Source of the DNA: Hawksworthiomyces lignivorus
Lineage: Eukaryota; Ascomycota; Sordariomycetes; Ophiostomatales; Ophiostomataceae
Assembly (NCBI GenBank): GCA_002917075.1
Contig: NTMA01000067.1
Coordinates: 124,001-188,000 of the forward strand
Length of the DNA stretch: 64,000 nucleotides
Direction of reading: 5' to 3'
How positions within the stretch are numbered: position 1 is the first letter of the stretch; each line of letters opens with the position of its first letter. Made by a program: the position numbers and the translations under genes. Below, one piece after another: positions 45,834-58,463 of this stretch. The notes under the pieces were generated by a model, which had not been told where the DNA came from, ran no database searches, and saw nothing but the letters and a program-made list of their open reading frames with translations.

Positions 45834-47543
45834 TTATTTAACAGCTGCCGCCTTGCCCTTTTCTCCTGTTTGAATGCGTGCCATCATCTCTTCCTTTGTG
45901 ATGAGGTGATCGATTCTTTCAAGAAGGCCAAGCAGGCTCTTCATATCATAGCTCCAGTCGTTCAAAATGTCATCAGCATCGCGTGGCTTGGCAAAATTAA
46001 CAATACGTGCCGGACGGTCGATCTTGGCGTAAATGGTTTTGGACGTCACCAATTCACTGATGTACTTTTCCGTCTCGTCGTCCGCAAGGTCCAACAGCTG
46101 CGTTAGACGGCTCATCCGGATCCTGGTGTAGTACTTGGAGACTACTCGGACATTATGTTCAATGACACGCTTTCGCAGGTCCTGCCAGCGTTTGTGGGCC
46201 TTCTCGTCATCGGAGTCGCCTGGTGCCGCGTCAAACACGTCACTCTCGCAAAGGTGAGGGCCAAAGATATTGGCCACCTCGGGCCAACGCATCAGCTCTT
46301 GGACAGTAAACAGCTTCAGGAGCTCGGCATCTTTTGACACCTGGCTGTTTCGAGTGTCACGAGCAATGCGCTCCAGGAGATCGTGCTGCTCGTTATCGTA
46401 AGGAGCAAGGATGACAAAGTAAATAATACGTTGCAATACCTATTATAGCGAAAACAATGCGAGTCAGTTGATTAGGCCCAATAATGAGTATCCACTGAAA
46501 AGGCCAGGTAGGAAATATATACCGGGTGCAACTTAGATGGATCGTTCTCGACTGCTTCCGTGTCTAAAACCTGCCGGAAATGCTTGCAGACGTCGAGATA
46601 CTTTTCCTCGTGCTTAGCCAGGATGACCTGCTGTTCGTAATAGCGCAGCTTCAAGTCGGTGATATCGTCTTCTTTGTCCTCTTCGACTTCGTCGCCCTGT
46701 TCAGCTTTCTTCTCTCGTTCTTTCTTTTCCTTCTCAAGCTGTTCAGCCGTCTTCTTCGGCTTCCGTGCCAGATATCTTGTGCTGATCTTCCGGCTGAGAA
46801 TACCTGCCTGGGTCCAGTCGCCGCTCTCGATGCACAGGCCAACCTGAGCCAAGATAAATTCCGTTTTCTCGCGTCGGCTCATAGACCCAAATGTTTCCAC
46901 CTGCAGCTCGCATAGAATATCGGTGGCAGCTTTCAGATCCCCTTGCTTCTTTTTTATGTCGGAGAGGATGCGCGTGACCCGCGCCCGCTCAACCTCTACA
47001 AAGATCTTGCCCTCCGTGACGGTTCGCAGCGCTTCGATAACAGATAACTTCGTCTCGAGATTGGGAGTGTCATCGAGAAATCCCATGACGGTCTGCACCA
47101 TCCGGGTGATCGCCTGTTTCAGCTGGCCGTGCTTCTTGGAAAGCACGAGCACTTGGTCGTTGAGCAAGCTCCAGTCGCCGCCATTTTTGCATATTGACAC
47201 AATAGCAACAAGTATCTTGGATGTCGATGCGAGGTCCGATGCCTATAGACAGACGGTTTCCAGCCATTAGCATATCGACAGCGACCACCTAACGAAGAGA
47301 CGACTTCATTGCAAAAGATAAGCTCCTACCTGGCGAGTTTGCTTTTCCAACAACGTTAGTTTTTCTACGGCAGCATGGATATCCGTCTATAATGCTGGTT
47401 AGCCACTGTAAATTCGATGTCTTGTCACCTCTTCTAGATGCCCGAAATAAGTTTCATACCTTAGCAAGCTCCTCAGAGTCAGCAATTTGCTTGGTCGTTT
47501 CCTTGGAGAAGTCCTTCTCCGGCTTCAAAGCAGCTTCTGACAT
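45834..47543 (-). CDS. rpn5: 26S proteasome regulatory subunit Rpn5 (PSMD12)
   Basis: Exons 47543..47460, 47386..47330, 47242..46523 and 46439..45834 give 488 aa; introns are 73, 87 and 83 nt. Seen: E-K-L-T-L-L-E-K-Q-T-R-Q, then helical repeats, a charged insertion K-E-K-K-E-R-E-K-K-A-E-Q-G-D-E-V-E-E-D (about 217-235) longer than in yeast, and a C-terminal PCI/winged-helix domain with I-R-M-S-R-L-T-Q-L-L-D-L. Rpn5 is a scaffold in the proteasome lid and, in yeast, also in the COP9 signalosome. The first two exons are small (84 and 57 nt) and were placed from frame and splice signals. Confident assignment; nothing unusual beyond the charged insertion. Confidence 0.93.
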
Positions 47544-48069
47544 CCTGGCTAGGCTAGAAAAAGAAGGAAACTGGACAAATTGGAGGTAGTACAATGTTCA
47601 GGAAAATAAAATAACAAATGAAAACCTGATAGAAATCAGCTATCATGAAGCATAAGCTGATGGAAAAACCAGCGGTTGCGTTGACGCTGTGGTTTTGCCC
47701 TGTTTGTTGTGGTATTTCTAGATGGCTAGCAGAGGCCCACGCAAGAGCCTCTGCCTGCTTCGCAAGTAATCTAATCCGAATCAAGACTAGCATGTTTAGC
47801 CCAAAAACCAAGGCGCATCAGATTGCCTTGCTTCTCACGTGACCCAAGCCTTTTCACGCCAGACATCATTATTCACAGCCCGTGGCCGCGCCATTCAGTA
47901 ACGATACACCCAAGTCATGCATTTACAGCTATTTTGCGTCTTCGCACACCGCACCAGCCAATTTTCTCAAATGACAAGCCATAATCAGAATTATCTGTCT
48001 TTTCCCTAAGAAAAGTTAAAGGACCAGAACATTGTCGACTGCAGAAGAACAGGACTTCGAATTTTGAGG
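47544..48069. other. Divergent promoter of rpn5 and the SR/RRM gene
   Basis: 526 bp between two start codons. No PACE-type proteasome element (GGTGGCAAA) seen by eye. No coding frame supported. Confidence 0.5.
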
Positions 48070-48387
48070 ATGGTGTCGCAGAACATGGTGGGTGAAGACG
48101 GCGCCCGCTCGCCACAGAGGTCCATGTCGCCGCGACAGGCATCGTCACGATCATCGCCGCACAATGGGACACCGATTCACCGTCCTTCCATCTCTCAATC
48201 TAATTACTCTCATTCTGCTTCACCAAGGCGACGTGCACGAAACGGCCATCAACACAATGAGTCGACCGCGCCACAGCATCTTACCAGCGACCGCTACCAA
48301 GATAGTGCCAGTCCGGAGCGAGATCATATCCGGATAAGCAGAAGTATAAGCAGAAGCAGAAGTAGAAGCAGAAGCAGGAGCAGAAGT

Positions 48388-48425
<38 letters not shown>

Positions 48426-49456
48426 AGGCCGAGTGTTAAGTCGGAGCAGGACTGGAAGCTACAGCAGAAGCACATCGCCTGTCCACAGTACAAAAGTAGG
48501 CCTGTGGTGAATCGTCTAATAATCTAAGTTGTACAGTTGACTAACATCATGAGCGCAGATTGTTGTAGAGCGGCTGACCAAAAATGTAAGTGCGGATCAC
48601 TTATACGAGATTTTTGGGCAGTTTGGTCACATACGTGATCTAGATCTACCCATCAGTCGCATTTGTATGTTTGCCTAAATTGTTTAACAACCCAACTGCT
48701 CGTTTTTTGCCTTCTGTTCTAGCACTTCTGGACTGACTTCTTTGGCTCTTAGCTGGTACAAACCGTGGCACAGCGTATATACTTTTTACAGATGAGCTGC
48801 ACGCCGAAGCTGCAATTTCACACATGCACGAGGCGCAGCTTGATGGTGTTACTATCAACGTATCCATTGTCTTCCCCAAACGCAAATTCTCTCCTCCGCC
48901 GCCCCCATCACGGCGTGTTATGAATTTCAACGCGCGTAATCCTCCACCAATTACTAGAGGAGGAAACAGCGATAGCCGCAATCGACGCTCACCCAACCGC
49001 TTCGGCAGCTCCCGCGCTTTAGACACATATCGCCCACGATCAGTATCCAGTAGCGGCTCTCGATCGTGGTCTCCAGGTGGTGAGGGACATGGAGAAGGGC
49101 GGTACCGTAGCCGATCTCCTCGTTCCGATCGTCACAGGTCGTGGTCGCAGTCACGGTCACGATCACGGTCACGTACACCTCTCGGTCGAAATCGTCGCAA
49201 TGGAGGAAACAGGAGGCGAGGGCGCAGAAGGAGGGGTGGTGCTAGGAACTTAGGCGAAGACGATGCAATTGGGAGGGATGGCGGAAACGGCAGGAACGGC
49301 CGTTTTGGTGACAGAAGCGAGAGGCAAAATGGTCCCAATTTTGGCCCCTATCGGCAACGAAGCGACAGCCCACGCGACAGCTATCAAAAATACGGGCGTC
49401 GAAGCGTATCGCAGCAACGCAGCAGAAGTAGAGGCCGTGTCGAGCGTGACTATTGA
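48070..49456 (+). CDS. RNPS1-like SR-type RNA-binding protein
   Basis: Exons 48070..48495, 48559..48664 and 48753..49456 give 411 aa; introns are 63 and 88 nt. Seen: an N-terminal Ser/Arg/Pro region ending in a long run of Arg-Ser dipeptides (about 90-125); one RRM (about 143-222), I-V-V-E-R-L-T-K-N-V-S at strand 1 and N-R-G-T-A-Y-I-L-F at RNP1; then a C-terminal half rich in RS, RG and Gly. This layout (RS-RRM-RS) fits RNPS1, which in animals belongs to the ASAP/exon-junction complex and promotes splicing. A nuclear role is inferred. The start at 48070 is the first ATG; a second, at 48085, is also possible. The 48336-48426 DNA is a hexamer-type minisatellite encoding the RS run. Confidence 0.85.
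48336..48426 (+). repeat. In-gene AGCAGR minisatellite
   Basis: About 15 copies of the hexamer AGCAGR/AGTAGR in frame, each coding Ser-Arg. Likely to vary in length between strains by slippage. Confidence 0.85.
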
Positions 49457-50380
49457 GCAGCTCTCAAGCTGTCATAAGAGTGTTTTGCAAATGTCAATAT
49501 CGAGATGCAACGTTCCTTGTATTTTACAATGACCCTAAATGTGTGTCTGCCGTAGGATATTCTTTACGAAGAGGAGCAATTGCAGGTCTGTGACTCACTT
49601 GGGCCCGGCCTGGTGCGATATGAAAATTCATTATGCAGCCATAAAAAGGCGAATTGTATAGCAACCAGGTGATGATTGAAGGATACGTGGATCTTCTCGT
49701 TTCTTTTGCTAAATCTCCTTTTCATTAGTGTTTTGGCCTCTTCTAAGGTGATTGGGTTTGACAGCCTTGCGACCCCTTTGCGGCCAGTATCATGTGGCCA
49801 ATGAAAAAATGTCAGCCTGGTGAGGTGCTGCACTTCGCACCACACAGCCAGTTTCTAGACATAACTCACCAATCATAGGTAACTTCTCCAATCAACCTAT
49901 TCGGCTGCCGCCAGTGGGGCTGTTACATGGTGTTACAAACGGGTCGCTCTGATTCTGTCGTGAATTTACCATTTACAGAGAAAAACTGAAGATGAGTCCG
50001 ATAGTAATCTAGCCTCAGCCTCAGATGATTTTTCTAGAAGTGCTTGTTTTAGATCTGTACAGGTTAGGAAATGTAATATCTTTTTTATATAAAGACTCTG
50101 GATCCTGTAATTGTCAGTGACGGAATATCTTGAGCTACCTAATCTAGATATCTCCTGTCCCACCAGTATTTCAAGGCATTCGTTATATTCTCCGAGTAGT
50201 TCATTGATTTATCTCTTTACTTTCTCGAATACCTATACATTTGGGCTTTGTTGTGTTTGGTGGTGGTTTTTCTCTTAATTCATTTCCATTAAGGAATTTC
50301 CTGCTCAAATATTCATCAAGAATTGTTCGAATTTGTTTTGGAGAATATAATATAAAGTCGATTCTTTTCATCCTGCTTAC

Positions 50381-50399
50381 CTATCACTGTAAGTGATAG
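50381..50399. repeat. 8-bp perfect hairpin with 3-nt loop
   Basis: Arms CTATCACT and AGTGATAG around GTA. Far from any accepted gene; function unknown. Confidence 0.5.
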
Positions 50400-50931
50400 C
50401 CAATACTTTGCAGCAAATACATTTCAGAAAATTCTTCTAATTTCAAACATACACACCAGCAAAAGAAATCTCCAATGCATCATTTCAACTGCGGCAAACC
50501 AGATGAGATAACGAAGCCCAAGTTATATCACAAGATATTATTGGGACACATTTCATGCCCTGTCCCAAATCCGCCACCATCGCCAGCACCAAGGCCTCGT
50601 CCAGGCCCCATCAACCCGAGCGGAGGCGGTTCAGGCGGTCCAACGCCACCTCCAACTCCGCACCAGAGGTAATGCTAGAAACTTAGAAGAAGCAGATGGC
50701 CGTCTTCCATCAAAGATACACTCCGCATTATTAGAGGTATACATGGTAATGAAACAAAGAATGATTAACTAACTTGTGCTGTTAGACAATATGGAGAGCA
50801 CCGGTGGATCATGACAGTTTCTATTGTGACGACGAGCTCCGCCCTTTAGTAACCATGATGATATCAATGTTACCAGTTACATTCATGATCACGACTGCAT
50901 ATTAGGAGTATTTAAGTCTACCCCTTAATTT

Positions 50932-50999
50932 TTTGTTTGTTTGTTTGTTTGTTTGTTTGTTTATTTGTTTATTTGTTTGTTTGTTTGCTTGTCTGTTTG
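50932..50999 (+). repeat. (TTTG)n microsatellite
   Basis: About 17 tetranucleotide units, mostly TTTG with a few TTTA, CTTG and TCTG variants. Ordinary slippage repeat. Confidence 0.92.
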
Positions 51000-53724
51000 A
51001 TTATACTAGCATGCTGTGCTTTTTGATAGACGACCCATTAGAGCGATACTTCTAGAAAGCTTGGGAGTTACGGGAGGATGATATTCATGGATCAGAGTCC
51101 AATATATGAGTTTATGGATTAAATATGTATTTCTATTTCCAATTTTTGTTCAGCGAGGTTTCGAATTTAGGGGCAGTTTTATAGAATGCAATTTAGAGAT
51201 GTACAACAATTGAAAGCCAGATCACTTATTATAGAAATATTCTTTCTCAAGTCGCCTGGAACGCATATGCTTTACATGCGAACTTCACATCTTATTACGA
51301 ATAGCACCATAATTAGTAAACAATATACGCCAAGGGCAACTAAGTGCTTAATATTTCATTCTCAGCTGTATTTATTTTCCCCGTAAAACATATCGCTGTA
51401 CTTTATTTTAGAAAAGGATATATGGCATATGGTTATAAGACACGGTTATCAGGGACTACAAAGGCAAGCTCTCTAGCGACTGATGTGTTGTGGTAGTCCA
51501 TACGAAGTAATTTATGAGATTTTTATTCAGTCTAAGATAGAATCGGTTTACTTCATCAAAATCCTGGTAGCATATAGTTTCTACTTTTCTCATATAAATC
51601 TTACAGCACAGCTTTATTGACACTTACTTCGGAGCTTTTTGGCCTGAGAAAGTTTTCCTCGAGGACTCGCTATAAGAAACACCCATATCCCGTGTATTTG
51701 AGAAACAGTGAAATGACTGCAGCCTCCGTAAAAAGGTCCTTGTTGAATTAATGTTGCAATGATCGTTAGCATCCATGCTCTGGAGCTTGAGGCACGTGCT
51801 GCATTGTGCTTGTTTATTTGGACGGGTCTTCCAGTTTGATTCGACCTAATACGCCCAAAAAGCTTTGCCATCTAAGCATAAGTGCAGGTAAAGTTGCAAG
51901 CGTTTCTTTCAGCGACTTTATAACATATTTACGCATAATGCCCGCCTTGTGTAGATTTACTCTAGCAGGGTAACATGCCATTAGGACACCCTAGCTGTGT
52001 CCAAGTCTCGGTCACCAATCAGTGCAAGTTGAATTATTATCAAGTTACGAAGCGCATGGTCGCTGAAAAGAACATTGTGGAGTGCTTCTATCTGTCGAAA
52101 TCCGCTAATGCATGGGTGGAGTAAAGGCCTGTACACAGTGGCGGGAGATACCCGAACAGCCGGGAAAGATCGATGCGTGCAGTAAAAAATTTCGCTACGG
52201 CCTCGCGTCGTTTTGTCCATTGCCTTTGCATGGCTGCTGCGCCAAGAAACCAAGTGCTTGGCATTCAGTGGGAGTTTGGTAGACAAGATAACAGCACGAC
52301 TAATCAGATTTGAACACACACACATGTGCAGTAGTTAAAATTACCAACGTGCTTTTCTGTTGTAAGACAGAGAGGTGTTAGTTTGGCATAGGCGCTGAAC
52401 CTGCTGGACGTCTGAACGCGCCCAGAAGCCGAGACATTCAGGGCTAAGTCCACGCTGTAATAGTTCTGATGCCGTTTTAATAAATTGGGGGAGGGGAGGT
52501 GTGCGAGAAAGAAGCCACAAAGTACGGAGTACCAGATAAGATGCTACTATTTCTTCAGCCTCTTGTTCGCTTCGCCGTGGGAGTGGCGCCGCAGAGCAGC
52601 AGCAGAGACTGTTGGTTTGCACTTCGCGATAGAACACAGACATGTGTTCAATCTTAACAAAATTTGACCAAGCTTCCTCAGAAGGCAGCTGCTAAAAGAT
52701 GGCAGCGGAGGGAGAGGAGAATTTGACCCTAAAGCACGAGTTGCGTAATTCCAGGGTTAGCAATACACAGAAAAGGCACATGCTGGCTAGCACGCACTAC
52801 CTAGTATGTAGGAAGTACTTGGTACACGAAACAAGCCTAAAAGCGGCTCTCACGGAGGAGCATTTACCTTAGGGCAGACAACGCTAGTTTCCGCAGTTGA
52901 CCCATCTACGTTGCGGGAATGGGGCTCTGCCGTGTCCTTGTACACGTATTTCCCCTGTCCGCGAAACAAGGCGCTCTGAAAGTAGATATTTTTTCCCTCT
53001 TTTTTTTTCGCCACATGCTTTCCAATCTGGTAACCTTTATGTACACGTAGAAGTACATACGCCAACGTTATTGAATGTGCAGCATTCGGAAGACCCGTAA
53101 CCAGGGAAGTTAGCGCACCGACTGAAGTCACGCAAGGTGTTGCTTTCCAGCGGTTTAGTATGATTACACCCATGCAAGAGTTTAACCCCCTGCCGTCACA
53201 AAATCAACCCCCCCTTAGCGCTAACGATGCCTTTGGTAGCACGCTCGCAGTGAGTAATGCAACAGGTACTACTCCATACTCCGTAACACTTGTTGATGGC
53301 GAAGTATTACCGGGCCAATTCCATTCCTTTGACTTTCTGGACACCGGGGTCTGAACGAAAAAGAAAACCCAACAACCTGCTCCTCTCATCATTTGTTTTC
53401 CACTTTATCTCGGCGGTCAGAAATCCTAAGAGACTAGCTTGTCTCACACTCACAATGCAGCGGCACAGCGTTGGCAGCCAATTCCCATGACCTTTTCTAA
53501 GTCCATGTGTAGTGAATAGTAAGGGTGGATTATTTATATTGGCGAGAATATCCTTTTTCCTTTATCCGGAGTCAACTCACTTGCTGCCTGGCGCTTGTTC
53601 AAATTGATTTGCCTGGTGGGCAGGCATCCTTCCATTTCTATTGGAACCTTATTTCAAGTTTTGTACAATAGACACCTGTTCCCAAATGGCCTAACGGGCT
53701 GGAGATGTGCCGTCTATCTTTACT

Positions 53725-55250
53725 ATGGAACACAGCAATAGCTCTCCGCACACCAGCGGGTGGCATCAAGCGAGTGGCAATCCGGGAACCGAGACAGAGC
53801 GTCAGAGACCTCCCGTAATGCGGCAAGATATGCCCAGCAGCTTGGAAGAGTTTCACGATAACGCTCAACCGGTTGAACCGATGGACGCAGAAGGCGGAAA
53901 TCTGGACGCGGACCCATTTGCGAGCCCTGTGACATCACGGCCGGCATCATCCGTGGGTTTCAGCTCTCCGAGCATACAACTTGAGGAGCCAACACGTCGC
54001 TATTTCCACAGTCGACGTGTTAAGAAAGAAGACATGGAAAAATCTTGGCTTCGAAAACGTGATCCCAAGGAAAAATGGGCAAACATATTGCCCCTGATCG
54101 GTATCTTAATTGGTCTGACCATTTCAGCCGTGCTGGTATGGGACGGTCTACGGAGTGTGGTCAAACATAACTACTGTCTTGTCCTCGATGACGATTTTTC
54201 ACAAGGATTTCGATCCGACATTTGGACTAAAGAAGTTCAGCTTGGTGGATTTGGGTAAGATTACCCTTCCCCGAGCATATGGCCATATAAACTAACTTTA
54301 TTTCCAGCAATGGCGAATTTGAAGAGACTACAGCAGACGATGAGAATGTCTTTGTTAAAGACGGAAAGCTTTGGATTATGCCGACGCTCCAAGATGCATC
54401 ACTGGTGGAACAAGATAGCATCATTGACCTGCTGTCCAACGGCTCGTGCACGTCGACTCTATTTACAGATTGTGTGGCCGCGACAAATACGACGGCCGGC
54501 AACAGCAGTATCGTGCCCCCGACACGGTCGGGGCGTATAAACACCAAAAAGAGCGCCACAATCAAATATGGGCGTGTCGAAGTGACGGCCCGCATGCCCA
54601 AGGGTGACTGGCTGTGGCCTGCTATTTGGATGTTGCCAGTCAATGACACGTACGGCTCGTGGCCGGCGTCTGGCGAAATAGACTTGATAGAGTCGCGTGG
54701 CAACAACATCACGTACTCGCTCGGCGGCGACAATATTTTGTCATCGACACTGCATTGGGGACCGTCTCCATCATATGATGCCTGGTGGAGGACAAACAAC
54801 AAGCGGTCCGCCCTTCACACGACGTTTGCCGACGGCTTCAATACGTTCGGTCTGGAGTGGTCTGAAAAGTATATGTTTACATACGTTAACTCACGGCTCC
54901 TCCAAGCCCTGTACATCAACTTTGATGAGCCCATGTGGAAACGTGGCAATTTCCCGCAAGTATCGTCGTCCGCAAACTACACGCCAGTGGACAAGGTGTG
55001 GGCGGAAACGGGGCGGTCCAACACACCCTTTGATCAGTCATTTTATCTGATCATAAATGTGGCAGTTGGTGGCACAAATGGCTGGTTCACTGACAACAAA
55101 GACGGTAAACCGTGGCTAGATGGCAGCCCGAATGCAAAAAAGGACTTTTGGAATGCACGCGAGCAGTGGTATCCGACGTGGACGCAGCCACAGATGGAAA
55201 TCAGCAAGGTTCAGATTTGGCAGCAGTGTGATGGAAATGAAGAGCTTTAG
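53725..55250 (+). CDS. Membrane-anchored GH16 endo-beta-1,3-glucanase-like protein
   Basis: Exons 53725..54254 and 54308..55250 give 490 aa; the 53-nt intron splices L-G-G-F-G to N-G-E-F-E-E. It is a type II membrane protein: a polar Ser/Pro cytosolic tail (1-115), one helix (about 121-139) and an extracellular GH16 domain. Seen: the catalytic E300-I-D302-L-I-E305, W-P-A-I-W-M-L-P, L-H-W-G-P and the C-terminal S-K-V-Q-I-W. The GH16 subgroup includes fungal cell-wall endo-1,3-beta-glucanases and the insect beta-glucan recognition proteins; here both catalytic acids are present, so it is probably active. It should act on wall glucan at the cell surface. The start codon is the first in-frame ATG. 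Confidence 0.88.
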
Positions 55251-58200
55251 GTTTAGATAGATAGTCTGAGCCTCAAATCATTGTAACTTCAATGCGCATT
55301 GGTCCGCCTTCCGAAGCGGACGCTGATATTACGATTTATTAAATGACAGTACTGGTAAAATAGGGTATCTTGAGGCTTAGAATGATGAGACATGCAGAGT
55401 ACTTTAGCATATCAACAAATGCGAGAAAAAAAAGTAAATATCAAAAAGCCAGACAACTGACTCCTCAGAAAATGCAGCCGTCCAATGTCAATCTCGAAGA
55501 CGATCGTATCTTGCACCAATTCAACAGCTGTGACGCAGTCGACGGCTGAGAGCCTGTGGCAAAATTACCTGTGTCACTTTCGCTGTCTCCTGCATCTGAA
55601 CAATATGCACCTACTGATGCTCACCGAATTTAGCATTACACTGATATTCATGTCTTGGAAAGCTGATGCTTATCGGACGGAATCTTCTGTTGCCATCGTC
55701 AATCATCCTTTATCTCCTTGGTGCACACATGCTTGCCGGCGCTAAGCTCTTTGAACCACACAACAGAGTCAATAGTGCAGGCCAAAAAAACCGAAGGTGG
55801 CAGAACAAAGAAAGCATTGAAAATGCAAATAAAATACATATTTCCTTGTACAACACGGAGTAGTTTTCTTCTTCTTCTTTTCTTCTTTTTCTACTTTTTT
55901 TCCTTTGAAATTAGCAGGACACCGCCTCAACATCGTGCTAAAATATGTCTTACACGTAAGTTGCATGTATGTAGGCAGCCGCACCCGAAGCCAGGCAAGG
56001 GTCCGTCACAGCACATTTTTGCTTTTCCGAGTCTCGGAGCTTCCACTTCAGAGAAATTCAAAGACGCAATTCGAACAGAGTATCACTACGCCGCAGATCT
56101 GATAGGCTACTTGATATAATAATAGCATCCAGGGGCGAAGAAAGATTGAACGGGAATGGCACAGAGGGCCGGCACTCTTCACGCTACGTCACTCTGCACA
56201 GTACATTTGGTAAGGAATAACATCCCAGCTGAAAAAAAAAAAAAGAAAAAAAAAGAAAAAGAAAATGGAGAAGCCGATGAGATCAAAATAATCGTGAGTG
56301 ATAGTGATAAATTAGAACAAACAGAAAGACAAAACTCGCGACCAACAGCTCATGCATATGCCAAATAAAACATATTGCAATATGTATATTCCTGCAGAGG
56401 CTCCAACACCAACCTCGTAAGCAAAGGATAGTCCAAAGGGGAAGGTGCCTAAAGCGGAGCGAACTCTCTCACTAATAGGGCTATCGATTTTCTCTCCTCC
56501 GGAGCCACCACAAGGTACCTAAATGGTTTGTCTTAACACTGGGAGATGGATATTTTTTTTATTTCTCGTTCGCACGCAAGCCCCTCCATTCCGGTGGCTT
56601 CAGATTGGCTTTACCCAGATTCTACCGGTTCCGCCACCTGTGCTTTGGTAGGAACGTGTGCTACAGTATGTCGACTAGTCATTTCGTCTCTAGTGTCTGT
56701 ACTCCGTAATCCGTAACAGCATATCAGATCTGTGCAGTAGATCGCTTCAACTATGTACTCGTACCATGTATGTAGCAATAACCGGGGAAAGTAAAGTAGT
56801 GGGGGGGGGCACATGGGGTTGCAATCAGTATGCAAGGATTTGTTCAACGCCTCCCTATTATTCGGTGGACAGTTTTGGTTTGGCGGTTTTCTGTGGAAGA
56901 TGCGATGCCCCAAATTTGCTTCCGAAGCTACGGAAAGTGGTACAAATGAGGATGGATAGGACGGCATGTATTTGTATATTGAGCTTTTTCTTCCTTAAGT
57001 TTCCCGATCCGTCTCTCCGATTACGAGCCAAGGCAGCTACACTTGAATTGTGGAACTTGTGGGTGCATGCGTGCGCCGGCATGTGCATGTGCAGGTCTGT
57101 TATTCTTTTTGTTCAGCTCAACTTCTTCCACTGTAGCGCTCCTTTTCTACCCTCACCAGATGCAGCCTTGATCTTCTCTCTCTCTCTCTTTTTTTTTTAA
57201 TTTTATTTTTTATTTTATTTTTTAATTTCTTTTCTCTTTCTCTTTCTCTTTCCTTTTCTTTTTCTCTTTCTTTTTTTTCGGTCTACTGTCTTAATTCGGG
57301 GTCACTCCAGCTCATTTAGGTCCTACAAGACCAGACTTGGTAATAGCTACCAGTTGGCCCTTACTTTCATGTCGAAAGGCTATTCTCAGCCCATATCACT
57401 GTATTCTTCGGATGCACTTCCACGCATCCTTGCACATCCCCACCCTGTCTGCACGGAACAGGTGCCCCTGTCTAGCGGCAATTTTAATGGGTTTGCGACA
57501 ACGTTTGGTGGGTCTCTTTAGGCACATGGGCTGCCCTCGAGCTAGTATTTTACGTAGAGAGAAAAAAAGAGGACAAACGATACAACAAATGGGATTTTAA
57601 ATCGCCACGTGCTGTTGCGATTCCTGCGCAGGAACACCAAAATACTGGGCAGCTTAAAATACAGAAGCATGGTAGCTCTGAAGTGCTATTTGTATCCTCT
57701 CTTCTCAGAGAAGCTAAACCTAGGCAGTCTTTGCGTCTGGAGTTCTCCTAATTATCTTATTTCTCTGTGTGACGCACACATCTGCCATCTCTTCCCAGGG
57801 TCCAACATAAGTTTGCATGTCAAGCGTAATTTACAGGCCTACCACGCACTCATGTTGTCTCTAGGTAATTCCCAAGTTTCACGTCATTTTGTCCCGTTCT
57901 TTTTCTAATTTACTACTCTTTTGTTGTTTAAATCTTTTTCTCCGATACGGGTTGAATTCTAAGAAACTTTTCTCTCTTTTATTTCTTATTTGGAACAATA
58001 GGTACCCAGACGCTAGATCTGGAGACTTTTCACCTTCATCTCTCACACCAATGCCCCAGTAGCCATTGCAAGGCTTATATCCATATATTCACGAACCTAT
58101 TTCTTATGACTTCACCTTGTATTCGTTTCCGCCACGAGGCCCCACAGTCGTCGTGATCTCCCCTGCTCAAATGGGCGATACATAGACTGATAAAATCTTA

Positions 58201-58463
58201 TTTCAACGGTATGTCATTTCGTACGGTTGTTTTTGCTCCTATATCACACTTGGAAAATCTTGGGTGAATTCAATACATGGAATTTCTTAGGCAATTTTAT
58301 TGTTGCAGCATCTTACTTGATGTTGTGTGCCTCTCCTTTGCCGGATTTTAGTTGTCAACAAACATGGCGAGATCTTTTGACCTCGGCTTACCTTTTTTAA
58401 ATTACTGTTCATAACAGACTTTTGAGAAAGCCATTGACAATGACTTTAATATAGCAGGCGAGA
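55251..58463. other. Long intergenic stretch rich in homopolymer and CT tracts
   Basis: 3.2 kb without a supported gene. It holds an A/G tract near 56230-56272, a G10 run at 56800-56809, a T/C-rich tract at 57172-57290, one exact 9-mer at 56700-56708 and a near copy at 55854. The last few hundred bases are probably the promoter and long 5' leader of the GT2 gene. Confidence 0.55.
57172..57290 (+). repeat. Long polypyrimidine (T/C) tract
   Basis: About 120 bases of nearly pure T/C with short TTTTA interruptions. CT-rich stretches are common in fungal promoters; this one is about 1.2 kb before the GT2 start codon, so it may be unrelated to it. Confidence 0.85.

Larger units (their letters stand above)
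49457..53724. other. Gene desert between core genes
   Basis: About 4.3 kb with no accepted gene. It contains a perfect 8-bp-stem hairpin at 50381-50399, a small Pro-rich frame at 50475-50672 (65 codons, no family), a TTTG microsatellite at 50932-50999, and two exact 9-mers at 52523-52531 and 53277-53285. Open frames on the minus strand (51614-52643) are short, Cys-rich and unlike known proteins. Confidence 0.5.

Noticed and set aside
50475..50672. 65-codon Pro-rich frame
   Set aside because: Starts with a plausible ATG but has no signal peptide or domain; proline-rich low complexity. Could be real only with transcript support.
50932..50999. Regular repeat considered as CRISPR-like or centromeric
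   Set aside because: It is a simple TTTG microsatellite without spacers, in a eukaryotic genome.
51614..52643. Series of three minus frames considered as exons of one gene
   Set aside because: No donor/acceptor pairs join them in frame, and the joined products show no recognisable domain.
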